Source: Treponema sp.
GTDB lineage: Bacteria > Spirochaetota > Spirochaetia > Treponematales > Breznakiellaceae
Length of the DNA stretch: 5,016 nt
Direction: 5' to 3'
NCBI GenBank assembly: GCA_031258265.1
Contig: JAIRNB010000223.1
Span: 1 to 5,016 of the forward strand
Part shown: positions 1 through 5,016 of the stretch, one piece after another
Layout: each line of letters begins with the position of its first letter
Numbering within the stretch: the stretch's first letter is position 1
The notes under the pieces: generated by a model
What the model was told of the DNA's origin: nothing
What the model saw: the letters and a program-made list of their open reading frames with translations, nothing else
Databases searched by the model: none
Program-made: the position numbers and the translations under genes

Positions 1-428
1 GTCCGGCAGAATTCCTTAAATTGTCCGGCATGGTAAAGATAGTCATAAGGGGAGTTCAGTATGATAGGATCGTAACGCCATACCACCCGCTTCCTGCCGA
101 GCCGCTGTGACAAGCGGCAGAAACTGTCCAACAGGGCCTGTTTTTCCGGCAGATTCGGTTCCAGGTCCCTGCCGTAGGGCGTAAGGGTGAACTGAAAGTA
201 ATAGCGGTATCCCCGGCCGTCGATTTCGTCCAGGAAACGTAAAAAAGGGGCGGGATTTTTAGTCCAAAATACAAAACAGTCCACCGCTTCCGGGGAAAGA
301 TCGATCCGGCTTACCTGCGTCCCGTTTACCGGGTTTTTGACAAATACCTCGCCGGCCCGCAGGCAATCCATAAACCATTCCCCGTGGAAAGCCGGGATGT
401 CACTGCGCCGGCTTGCGCTGATGATCAT
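1..428 (-). CDS. DUF1848 family protein, N-terminal 142 residues (3' end beyond window)
   Basis: The frame is open from the ATG at 428 to the left edge, giving 142 codons with no stop. The protein begins MIISASRRSDIPAFHGEWF. It continues with FVFWTKNP (about residues 52-59), FQFTLTPYG (78-86) and WRYDPI (117-122). I recognise this pattern as the N-terminal half of DUF1848 proteins. Members are usually around 270-320 residues, so about half is missing. As I recall the family, conserved cysteines sit near the C-terminus and may bind a metal or Fe-S cluster; that part is outside the window, and the function is not established. The start is fixed by the family's typical ISASRR opening at the very N-terminus. 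A G-run (432-437) lies just upstream at short spacing and may be partly paired with an adjacent C-run. The gene follows the M48 peptidase by 91 nt on the same strand. It has no signal peptide, so the product is probably cytoplasmic. Confidence 0.87.
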   Translation of the reverse strand, partial: MIISASRRSDIPAFHGEWFMDCLRAGEVFVKNPVNGTQVSRIDLSPEAVDCFVFWTKNPAPFLRFLDEIDGRGYRYYFQFTLTPYGRDLEPNLPEKQALLDSFCRLSQRLGRKRVVWRYDPIILNSPYDYLYHAGQFKEFCR

Positions 429-448
429 AGGCCCCCCGGGTCCGGGCC

Positions 449-473
449 GGCGGGAAACCGGCCTTTCCCCGCC
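449..473 (-). repeat. GC-rich hairpin upstream of the DUF1848 start
   Basis: On the plus strand GGCGGGAAA (449-457) and TTTCCCCGCC (464-473) pair through 9 bp with one bulged C, around the loop CCGGCC. In the minus-strand transcript the stem lies about 20 nt before the DUF1848 start. No U-run follows, so it is not a standard intrinsic terminator. It could damp read-through from the M48 gene or protect an mRNA end. The structure is directly visible; the role is inferred. Confidence 0.5.
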
Positions 474-486
474 TTAAAAGCGGTTA

Positions 487-514
487 TTGTTCAAAAACTT
501 CAGTTTTTGAACAA
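487..514. repeat. 28-bp palindrome just after the M48 gene
   Basis: Two perfect 13-bp arms, TTGTTCAAAAACT (487-499) and AGTTTTTGAACAA (502-514), flank a 2-nt centre TC. The palindrome starts 5 nt past the M48 stop codon, so in the transcript it would form a 3' hairpin. There is no U-tract beyond the arm, so it is at best an atypical terminator. The centre reads ACTTCAGT, the reverse complement of the ACTGAAGT at the centre of the palindrome at 4718-4751. This suggests membership of a repeat family. Confidence 0.75.
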
Positions 515-519
515 CTCTA

Positions 520-1461
520 CTACCTAATCCGGCCGTACCTTTCCGTCCGGTAGACACGGGTATCCGGGACCTTGAATTTAGGCAGTGACTTGTTCACGTT
601 TGTTATCCGCTGGGCCGGGCTGGGATGAGTTTTGGTAAGCCCCCCGGCACGCCTCCCCTCGTTCCGCTCCAAAAGCTGGAGCATAGTAACCAGGCTGGAA
701 GGTTCGTAACCCGCGGTAGCCAGCAGGGCCAGGGCGGCGGTATCGGCATCAAATTCCTGGTCCCGGGAATAGCCCTTATCGATCAGGGTGGTGATGATCT
801 CGTTTACCGACTCGTCCATAATATTGGCCAGTTCTTTTACATCGGCATTACCCAGGGCCCCCGCCGCGGAAGTTCCGGTAACGAGGAGAGCATTGGTAAT
901 CCTGCTGTTCTTGATCGCCTTGATGCTGTGCTGTAACTGGATGTGGCCAATCTCGTGGGCAATAACCGCCGCCAGGGCATCCTCCGAATCGGCGCAGGCA
1001 ATAAGCCCCCTGGTTACGAGGATATGCCCCCCGGAACTGGCGAAGGCGTTGATCTCGTCACTGTCCAGAATTGCCACATGGTAGCCGGAATAAATTTCCG
1101 GCCGGGGGGAATTGATCACGATGGTCTTACATATCTCGTTCAGATACTTGGTAAGGGCAGGGCGGCTGTTCCAAATGGCATAACGGTCAAGAATATTGGC
1201 CGCCACCGCCCGTCCTATGTAGTATTCCTGTTCGGGGGTAATCTCCTCAGCGGCCTTGCCGATGGCCTCGCTGGATTTGCTGATGGCGGTTGCCGTTTCC
1301 GCATCAATAACCCCCAGGGCCCCAGCGATCTGCGCCCCCGTACTGGTAAGTTCCGTCACGGTTCCACAGGACTCCAACCCAAGGGAAATTAGAAGAACCA
1401 CCATGCCGGCCGTAAAAATAACGGTACGGCCGCTTCGACATCCTGTTTTACAGTTTTTCAT
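520..1461 (-). CDS. M48-family zinc metallopeptidase, predicted lipoprotein
   Basis: This 313-residue protein is an M48 metalloprotease of the envelope type (BepA/YfgC or LoiP-like). The N-terminus is positively charged and followed by a hydrophobic segment (about 13-29). A relaxed lipobox L29-E-S-C32 follows, so the mature protein is probably a lipid-anchored periplasmic or outer-membrane-associated enzyme starting at Cys32. The zinc site is HEIGH: H169 and H173 are ligands and E170 is the catalytic base. E236 in RDQEFDAD is the expected third ligand. The conserved strand INAFASSGGHILVTRGLI (137-154) precedes it, and the late H-P-S-P-A-x-R motif near residues 279-285 is also present. All catalytic residues are intact. 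There are no TPR repeats, unlike BepA. The ATG overlaps the upstream SH3 gene stop (TAATG), with a GGGGG Shine-Dalgarno 7 nt before it inside that gene. Translation ends in tandem TAG TAG (517-522). The likely role is envelope protein quality control; the substrate is unknown. Confidence 0.93.
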   Translation of the reverse strand: MKNCKTGCRSGRTVIFTAGMVVLLISLGLESCGTVTELTSTGAQIAGALGVIDAETATAISKSSEAIGKAAEEITPEQEYYIGRAVAANILDRYAIWNSRPALTKYLNEICKTIVINSPRPEIYSGYHVAILDSDEINAFASSGGHILVTRGLIACADSEDALAAVIAHEIGHIQLQHSIKAIKNSRITNALLVTGTSAAGALGNADVKELANIMDESVNEIITTLIDKGYSRDQEFDADTAALALLATAGYEPSSLVTMLQLLERNEGRRAGGLTKTHPSPAQRITNVNKSLPKFKVPDTRVYRTERYGRIR

Positions 1462-1928
1462 TATTCATCCCCCATGGAAAGGCGGCCTTCCCTGATAAAA
1501 GTGAGGAGTTCGTCATCGCCCACCACCTGGGATTCCACAGCGTCCACAGCCCCATAGTTTACCGTATGACTACTCTTGTAGACATTCTCCACTTCCTCAT
1601 TAAAGCCCTTTCCCGCCATGGCTACCTCCCTGGAAGAAGCGGAACTTCCCCCCGAAGCGGTAACCCGTTTGGCGCTAAGATTGGCATGGGCGGCCCAGCC
1701 ATTAATCTGAACGGAGGACCGGATCTCCGCCCATTTCCCGTTTATCCTGACCACCGTCACCGGGTCTCCGTATTTCAGAGTTCCCAGGGTCCTGGCAAAA
1801 AACCCGGTCCCCGATTTGACCGCCAGGGACTTAGCCGTTACATAGGCCGTCTGTCCCTCCTTAACCTGGGCCACGGCGGCGGCCGTCAGCAGCACAGCCA
1901 TACACGCAAAAATAACTATCCGTTTCAA
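1461..1928 (-). CDS. exported SH3b-domain protein, coupled to the M48 peptidase
   Basis: The product is 155 residues if translation starts at the TTG at 1926-1928. I chose this start because GAGGAGG (1935-1941) sits 6 nt upstream and because it makes a clean signal peptide: MKRIVIF, a hydrophobic core, then AAAVA-Q with cleavage probable after residue 20. The longer ATG reading from 1994 adds 22 residues ahead of the signal peptide and lacks this site. Residues 26-88 form a bacterial SH3 domain (SH3_3-like): AYVTAKSLAVKSGTG, GTLKYGDPVTVV, GKWAEIR and INGWAAHANLS. A Ser-rich linker (91-99) and an acidic tail of about 55 residues of unknown fold follow. Such domains often bind peptidoglycan or peptides. 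The one-base overlap with the M48 gene implies coordinated synthesis, and the protein may be a partner, adaptor or substrate of that protease. That last point is inference. I know no gene name for it. Confidence 0.86.
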   Translation of the reverse strand: MKRIVIFACMAVLLTAAAVAQVKEGQTAYVTAKSLAVKSGTGFFARTLGTLKYGDPVTVVRINGKWAEIRSSVQINGWAAHANLSAKRVTASGGSSASSREVAMAGKGFNEEVENVYKSSHTVNYGAVDAVESQVVGDDELLTFIREGRLSMGDE

Positions 1929-1934
1929 TGTAAA

Positions 1935-1941
1935 CCTCCTC
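1935..1941 (-). promoter_or_regulatory. strong ribosome binding site that selects a TTG start
   Basis: GAGGAGG on the minus strand lies 6 nt before the TTG at 1928. It is the best Shine-Dalgarno match among the protein genes here and is what places the SH3 gene start downstream of the in-frame ATG at 1994. Confidence 0.8.
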
Positions 1942-1986
1942 AAATTTCGCAAACAACAAGCGATACCCCATAGAAACCCGCGCGGA

Positions 1987-2014
1987 AATAACACGGCTAT
2001 TCGATCATGTTATT
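1987..2014. repeat. 7-bp inverted repeat in the leader of the SH3-M48 unit
   Basis: AATAACA (1987-1993) and TGTTATT (2008-2014) are perfect inverted arms around a 14-nt spacer, in the gap between the cyclase stop and the SH3 start. The centre-to-centre spacing is 21 nt, two helical turns, which would suit an operator for a dimeric regulator. It could equally be a weak leader hairpin or chance. I could not identify a convincing promoter in this gap. Confidence 0.35.
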
Positions 2015-2026
2015 CTTACGCGGCTC

Positions 2027-2041
2027 CCGGCACAGTACCGG
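2027..2041 (-). terminator. weak hairpin after the cyclase gene, doubtful terminator
   Basis: In the minus-strand transcript CCGGTA pairs with TGCCGG (one G-U pair) around a CTG triloop, about 20 nt past the cyclase stop. No U-run follows, so read-through into the SH3-M48 genes is likely. It is listed because it is the only stem in the right place. Confidence 0.22.
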
Positions 2042-2059
2042 TTTCCCAAAAACAAGCCC

Positions 2060-4450
2060 CTACTTTTCGGTAAGGTTGTCCACCCCGTCTTCCCATTTGT
2101 CCTCCGGCGGCGGGGACTTCAGGTAAGCGGCGCAGCGATCCAGGTAAAGCCGGGCAGTCCGGTCTTCAGGATTATTCCGGCAGATCGCCTTAAAAACATT
2201 CCCCGCCGCCGTAAAATTACGGCCCTCGTATGCCTTAAACGCCCCTTCCCATTGGTGAACCATTTCCACAAGGTCCGGCGGGGCCTCCTCCACCGTATCC
2301 AAAATCTCGTAAAGCCGGATGGGGATGTTCTTCCCCACCACCCGGACCCTGCTGAGGGGCCGCAGGATAAACCCATCCCCCAGTTTCGCCCTGGTGTATT
2401 CACTTGTCAGGATACCCCCGGTGTTGTACTGCTTGTTGATTCCCTCAAGCCGGGCCGCCAGGTTTACCGCATCCCCCATGATCGTATAGTCCATCTTATC
2501 GGGGGTTCCCATGTTACCCACCACCATGTCCCCGGTGTTGATCCCCAGCCGGGTAAACAGGGGTTTGGGATCGTCCCTGATTTTCAGAATCCCCTTACGC
2601 AGCAGGGCGTCCATCACATCCCCGGTGATAAGTCCCCGCTCCACCGCCTCCCGGTTGATCTCCCCTTCGGCCTTGTGCATAAGAATTGCGGAACGGCAGG
2701 CCAGGGAGGCGTGATCCTCCATGTATACCGGGGCGCCAAAAAACGCGATAATCGCATCCCCTTCGTACTTGTCGATGGTTCCCCCGTTCTGCAGCACGAT
2801 GTCACTCATCCGGGTCAGGTAGAAGTTGAGCAGTTCCACCAGTTTACCGGGGTCCCCCAGGGCCTCGGAAATCGTGGAAAAACTGCGGATATCGGTAAAG
2901 ATCGCCGTCATTTCCCTTTTCTCCCCACCCAGGTTAAGCTGGGAAGGATCGGCGATGATCTGATCAATAACCTTGGGGGAAAGGTAGCGGGAGAAAGCGG
3001 ATTTAATAAACCGTTTCTGGCTGCCCTCGGTGGCATAGTTGTAAACCGTGGAAGCCAGAAAGGCCAGAATAACCGTAACAATGGGAGCCGCCATGGGAAT
3101 CCACAGGTTGGCCGCCTGGTAACAGATAAAGTCCAGGCCGGTGATCAGAGTTAAGGCCAGGAATGTCGCCCCCAGGGCTGCGGGGATACGGCCCGGAAGG
3201 AGGGAAAGCAGGGTAACAAACAGCGCCGCGGCAAAAAGGATAAGCAGATCGAGCCACCGGGGGCTTTCCCGGATAAAATCCCCGGAAAGCAGGTTGTCCA
3301 TCATGGTGACGTGCATCCCCACCCCGGGGTAGACCGCGGAAATGGGGGTACTGAAAATATCGAAAAGCCCCGGCGCATAAAGGCCAAAGAACACGTACTT
3401 GTCCTTAAAATCCTCTGGGGGCAGGATAGGCGTCCCGCCGGAACGGTATGTCTCCGCGCTTTCCAGTATTTCCCAGAAATCGTAGGGCACATAGCGATCC
3501 AGTTCCCCCTTAAAATGGAGAATCAGGTTCCCCCGCCGGTCCACAGGCAGGAGGCTGTCCCCCCAGCGAATCTGTCCTGCCTTGTAGTCCAGGTCCACCG
3601 TCTTGTCCCCCGCCGCCAGAAGGGACGCCGCCGCCAGGGAAGGGATCAAACGGCCGTCAAAGTAGTAAAAAAGCCGGCCCCGCCGCAAAATATCGTCCAC
3701 CCGGTCGGGGATTCCCGTAACAGTCCCGATAGCCCCGGCGTTATCCCGCAGTTCGTCAATGGGGAATTGGGCCGCCAGGGGGGTGGAATCCTCCCGCCCC
3801 AGACGCAGCGCCGGCACACTTTCCCCCGGAATAAACAAGGGCTTGTCCAAACCCTCCGGCCAGGAACTCCGGTTTCCGGACTGACTACTCAGAAAGACCG
3901 TCTGTACCACCCGGCCAAAATCCTTCTCCGCCTTGACAAAGGAAGCATCGTCCTCCCGGCTGCTCAGTTCCCGCAGGGCCCGGACCAGAGCCCTGAACAT
4001 GGAACCCATAGCCTGCCGGGAAGACTCGCCCTGGGCAGCCGCTTGCTGGGCCCGCTCCAGGTTCTCCACCGCGTTATCAATAATCTCGTCCTGTCGGGCA
4101 TTCCGGTACACCGAAGGCTCGGTAAAAAGCATATCGAAGGCCACAGACTTGGCCCCCCCAAGCTCCATGTACTCCACCAGTTCCGCATAAGCCTTCCGGG
4201 GCCAGGGCCAAGGCCAACCCCGCTCCCTCTGAGCCCAATCCAAACTATCCTGAGTCAGCAAAATAAGGATAATGTCGTCCGAAGGCCGGGTCTGCCCCGC
4301 CAGAAGCCGCACCCGGAAGTCGTAGGTCTTATATTCGGGAAAATCCAGAACCCCGCCGATCATCAGCAAAGATGACGCCGCAAAAACCAGCATAGTAATA
4401 ATAAACGCGGCAGCTATTTTTGGAATTTCCCTCTGCGATTTTTTCCCCAT
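2060..4450 (-). CDS. CHASE2-domain membrane adenylate cyclase (class III)
   Basis: This 796-residue protein is predicted to make cAMP from ATP in response to an extracytoplasmic signal. One membrane helix (about 11-33) leads into a CHASE2 sensor domain (about 36-395) with the typical WPWPR and GAKSVAFDMLF motifs. Within it, residues 118-180 are a helical, Q/A/R/E-rich stretch. Three further helices follow (about 398-418, 422-446, 449-471). Then comes a linker FSRYLSPKVIDQI and the catalytic domain (about 508-718). Both metal aspartates are present: D520 in FTDIRSFS and D565 in KYEGDAIIAF. K561 and D654 match the adenine-selecting pair, and N663 and R667 match the transition-state pair in GDAVNLAARLEG, so it should be active as an adenylate cyclase. 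The loop before LGINTG (about 592-632) is longer than usual. A TPR-like helical tail (about 729-778) ends the protein. The ATG has a GGAGGG Shine-Dalgarno 5 nt upstream. The sensed ligand is unknown. Confidence 0.95.
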   Translation of the reverse strand: MGKKSQREIPKIAAAFIITMLVFAASSLLMIGGVLDFPEYKTYDFRVRLLAGQTRPSDDIILILLTQDSLDWAQRERGWPWPWPRKAYAELVEYMELGGAKSVAFDMLFTEPSVYRNARQDEIIDNAVENLERAQQAAAQGESSRQAMGSMFRALVRALRELSSREDDASFVKAEKDFGRVVQTVFLSSQSGNRSSWPEGLDKPLFIPGESVPALRLGREDSTPLAAQFPIDELRDNAGAIGTVTGIPDRVDDILRRGRLFYYFDGRLIPSLAAASLLAAGDKTVDLDYKAGQIRWGDSLLPVDRRGNLILHFKGELDRYVPYDFWEILESAETYRSGGTPILPPEDFKDKYVFFGLYAPGLFDIFSTPISAVYPGVGMHVTMMDNLLSGDFIRESPRWLDLLILFAAALFVTLLSLLPGRIPAALGATFLALTLITGLDFICYQAANLWIPMAAPIVTVILAFLASTVYNYATEGSQKRFIKSAFSRYLSPKVIDQIIADPSQLNLGGEKREMTAIFTDIRSFSTISEALGDPGKLVELLNFYLTRMSDIVLQNGGTIDKYEGDAIIAFFGAPVYMEDHASLACRSAILMHKAEGEINREAVERGLITGDVMDALLRKGILKIRDDPKPLFTRLGINTGDMVVGNMGTPDKMDYTIMGDAVNLAARLEGINKQYNTGGILTSEYTRAKLGDGFILRPLSRVRVVGKNIPIRLYEILDTVEEAPPDLVEMVHQWEGAFKAYEGRNFTAAGNVFKAICRNNPEDRTARLYLDRCAAYLKSPPPEDKWEDGVDNLTEK

Positions 4451-4473
4451 CCCGGCCCTCCGGCCCCACCCCC
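4451..4473 (-). promoter_or_regulatory. G-rich block covering the cyclase ribosome binding site
   Basis: The 23 nt next to the cyclase ATG contain, on the coding strand, G-runs of 5, 4, 3 and 3 separated by T, CCGGA and CC. This fits the usual G3+N1-7 quadruplex pattern. The Shine-Dalgarno GGAGGG (4456-4461) is inside it. The same bases can alternatively form a GGCC/GGCC stem with GGAG in the loop. Either fold would affect ribosome access. The pattern is visible; any regulatory role is inferred. Confidence 0.4.
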
Positions 4474-4508
4474 AAAGCAGAACCTATTCTACCCAGGGAA
4501 GCCTGGAA

Positions 4509-4537
4509 AGTATAGAGTTATCCCCGAAAAGTTCCGG
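4509..4537 (-). promoter_or_regulatory. possible cyclase promoter
   Basis: TATACT (4509-4514 on the minus strand) is a good -10 match about 58 nt before the cyclase start. At a 17-nt spacing the -35 position reads CCGGAA, a poor match. A GGAACTT (4529-4535) resembles an ECF-sigma -35 motif, but its distance to any plausible -10 is not right. This is weak evidence only. Confidence 0.3.
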
Positions 4538-4572
4538 GACCACCGGCCCTAAGAACTTGTGGGGGGAAGTTG

Positions 4573-4589
4573 CGGCAGCTTCGCTGCCG
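4573..4589. repeat. GC-rich triloop hairpin 1
   Basis: CGGCAGC (4573-4579) and GCTGCCG (4583-4589) form a 7-bp stem around TTC. The apex GCTTCGC is the complement of GCGAAGC, a sequence known to form an unusually stable DNA mini-hairpin. G-runs at 4561-4566 and C-runs at 4592-4596 could extend the structure with an internal loop. Confidence 0.55.
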
Positions 4590-4605
4590 GTCCCCCGCCT
4601 CCAGC

Positions 4606-4616
4606 CCGCTTCGCGG
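4606..4616. repeat. GC-rich triloop hairpin 2
   Basis: CCGC-TTC-GCGG, a 4-bp stem with the same GCTTCGC apex as the hairpin 17 nt to its left. It lies between the cyclase and the composite repeat element. Confidence 0.5.
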
Positions 4617-4658
4617 TCTTCCGTCACCCCCCGCCCCTAGCAGCCTGTTGCACTTGTA

Positions 4659-4686
4659 GATTTTTTGCATAAATATGCAAAAAATC
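4659..4686. repeat. 28-bp AT-rich palindrome
   Basis: Perfect 13-bp arms GATTTTTTGCATA and TATGCAAAAAATC flank a 2-nt AA centre. The arm length and 2-nt centre equal those of the palindrome at 487-514, but its centre does not contain ACTTCAGT. It lies inside the left module of the composite element. Confidence 0.75.
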
Positions 4687-4717
4687 ACGATTGTTAGGCT
4701 GCTTTCGGAGTTTGTAA

Positions 4718-4751
4718 GGTATAAATATTCACTGAAGTGAATATTTATACC
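4718..4751. repeat. 34-bp AT-rich palindrome with ACTGAAGT centre
   Basis: Perfect 16-bp arms, GGTATAAATATTCACT and AGTGAATATTTATACC, flank the centre GA. The central ACTGAAGT is the reverse complement of the centre of the palindrome at 487-514, while the outer arms are unrelated in sequence yet perfectly self-complementary. It lies inside the right module of the composite element. Confidence 0.78.
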
Positions 4752-4758
4752 ATTTTAG

Positions 4759-4769
4759 GCGCGAAGCGC
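4759..4769. repeat. GCGC-GAA-GCGC mini-hairpin
   Basis: A 4-bp stem with a GAA triloop that contains GCGAAGC on the plus strand, the reverse complement of the GCTTCGC apex in the hairpins at 4573-4589 and 4606-4616. It sits in the right module of the composite element. Confidence 0.5.
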
Positions 4770-4781
4770 AACAAACTCCTA

Positions 4782-4792
4782 GGGCTCCGCCC
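4782..4792. repeat. GGGC-TCC-GCCC mini-hairpin
   Basis: A 4-bp GC stem with a TCC triloop at the right boundary of the composite element. It has the same stem-triloop design as its neighbours but a different apex. From here to the tRNA promoter (4793-4859) I see nothing further. Confidence 0.4.
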
Positions 4793-4859
4793 AAACCCCG
4801 CATAGCTCCCTGCACATTCCGGGTTTTACCGCCCGCCCCAAATTACCGGACTCCACCCC

Positions 4860-4889
4860 TTGACAATTTTTCGCCGGCCCTGATATGCT
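4860..4889 (+). promoter_or_regulatory. sigma-70 type promoter of tRNA-Asn
   Basis: A perfect TTGACA (4860-4865) is followed after 18 nt by TATGCT (4884-4889). A TG one base before the -10 makes it an extended -10. Transcription would begin near 4896, leaving only a few bases of leader before the tRNA. A near-consensus promoter fits a stable RNA gene. Confidence 0.82.
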
Positions 4890-4899
4890 CAAATAACAT

Positions 4900-4972
4900 T
4901 CCCCTGTAGCTCAGCTGGCAGAGCAAGTGGCTGTTAACCACTGGGTCCGTGGTTCGAACCCGCGCGGGGGAG
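4900..4972 (+). tRNA. tRNA-Asn (anticodon GUU)
   Basis: The 73-nt cloverleaf is complete. The acceptor stem is TCCCCTG/CGGGGGA with one T-G pair and discriminator G. The D arm is GCTC/GAGC. The anticodon arm is AGTGG/CCACT with loop CTGTTAA, so the anticodon GTT reads Asn codons. The variable loop is 5 nt, and the T arm CGTGG/CCGCG encloses TTCGAAC. The 3' CCA is not encoded (CTT follows), so a CCA-adding enzyme is needed. It is on the opposite strand from the protein genes and has its own promoter and terminator. Confidence 0.97.
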
Positions 4973-4975
4973 CTT

Positions 4976-5009
4976 TTAGGCCGTCCGAAAGGGCGGCCTA
5001 ATTCTTTAT
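4976..5009 (+). terminator. intrinsic terminator of tRNA-Asn
   Basis: TTAGGCCGTCC (4976-4986) pairs with GGGCGGCCTAA (4991-5001) around a GAAA tetraloop with a single T-G pair. The T-rich tail ATTCTTTAT follows. It begins 3 nt past the tRNA, marking a monocistronic unit. Confidence 0.8.
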
Positions 5010-5016
5010 AGGATAA

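Larger units (their letters stand above)
4635..4784. mobile_element. MITE-like composite inverted-repeat element, about 150 bp
   Basis: The ends are CCCTAGCAGCCTGTTGCAC (4635-4653) and GCGCAACAAACTCCTAGGG (4766-4784), which match as inverted repeats at 15 of 19 positions. Inside are two nested modules. The first is closed by AGCAGCCT/AGGCTGCT (4639-4646, 4696-4703) and encloses the palindrome at 4659-4686. The second is closed by GGAGTTTGT/ACAAACTCC (4707-4715, 4771-4779) and encloses the palindrome at 4718-4751 plus a small GC hairpin. No reading frame of note is present, so it would be non-autonomous. CCGCCC flanks it on both sides (4631-4636, 4787-4792), but with unequal offsets, so I do not claim a target duplication. 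It might instead be a static structured repeat or a structured RNA. Confidence 0.45.

Noticed and set aside
56..274. A 72-codon minus-strand frame near the left edge
   Set aside because: It is an alternative frame within the DUF1848 gene, whose own frame shows conserved family motifs throughout.
487..514. Palindrome as a standard rho-independent terminator
   Set aside because: The stem is AT-rich and no U-tract follows it in the direction of transcription. It is kept as a repeat only.
1929..1994. ATG-initiated N-terminal extension of the SH3 protein
   Set aside because: It puts 22 residues ahead of a clean signal peptide and ignores a GAGGAGG site at ideal distance from the TTG.
2252..4375. 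Long plus-strand open frames of about 300 and 354 codons opposite the cyclase
   Set aside because: They lie antisense to a gene with complete CHASE2 and cyclase motifs. Their translations are Pro/Gly/Arg/His-rich without recognisable domains, as expected from GC-rich antisense frames.
4451..4899. Hidden small gene, riboswitch, CRISPR or retron-type RNA in the gene-free gap
   Set aside because: I found no supported open frame, no spaced direct repeats, no riboswitch core I recognise, and no reverse transcriptase nearby. The content is inverted repeats.
4900..4972. tRNA-Asn as an integration site
   Set aside because: The 3' half of the tRNA is not repeated elsewhere in the window, and no integrase gene is present. 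The neighbouring repeat element does not share sequence with it.

Overview
The window most likely comes from a spirochaete, probably a Treponema relative. The hints are a lipobox of the relaxed spirochaetal kind (LESC) on an M48 metallopeptidase, a large CHASE2-type adenylate cyclase, and moderately high GC with AT-rich palindromes between genes. This placement is an inference from sequence style, not from a database match.

All four protein genes lie on the minus strand and read from right to left. The first is a 796-residue membrane adenylate cyclase (2060-4450). After a 131-nt gap comes a 155-residue exported SH3-domain protein (1461-1928, TTG start). It overlaps by one base (TAATG) an M48-family lipoprotein peptidase (520-1461). 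After a further 91 nt with two hairpins comes a DUF1848 protein (1-428), whose C-terminal half lies beyond the left edge. The SH3 and M48 genes are clearly one translationally coupled unit at the cell envelope. The cyclase may be co-transcribed with them or may form its own unit, because no strong terminator separates them. DUF1848 may be the last gene of the run or may be separately controlled.

The right end (4451-4899) holds no gene but is dense with structure. It starts with a G-rich block next to the cyclase start codon, followed by GC-rich triloop hairpins. Next is a roughly 150-bp composite element (4635-4784) with imperfect 19-bp terminal inverted repeats and two long near-perfect palindromes inside. 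One palindrome shares its central octamer with the palindrome found after the M48 gene 4.2 kb away. After this, on the plus strand, come a clear sigma-70 type promoter, a complete tRNA-Asn(GUU) gene and an intrinsic terminator.

The protein genes belong to families I recognise, and I see no CRISPR, transposase or defence system. The less ordinary content is the set of intergenic palindromes and the possible structure over the cyclase ribosome-binding site.
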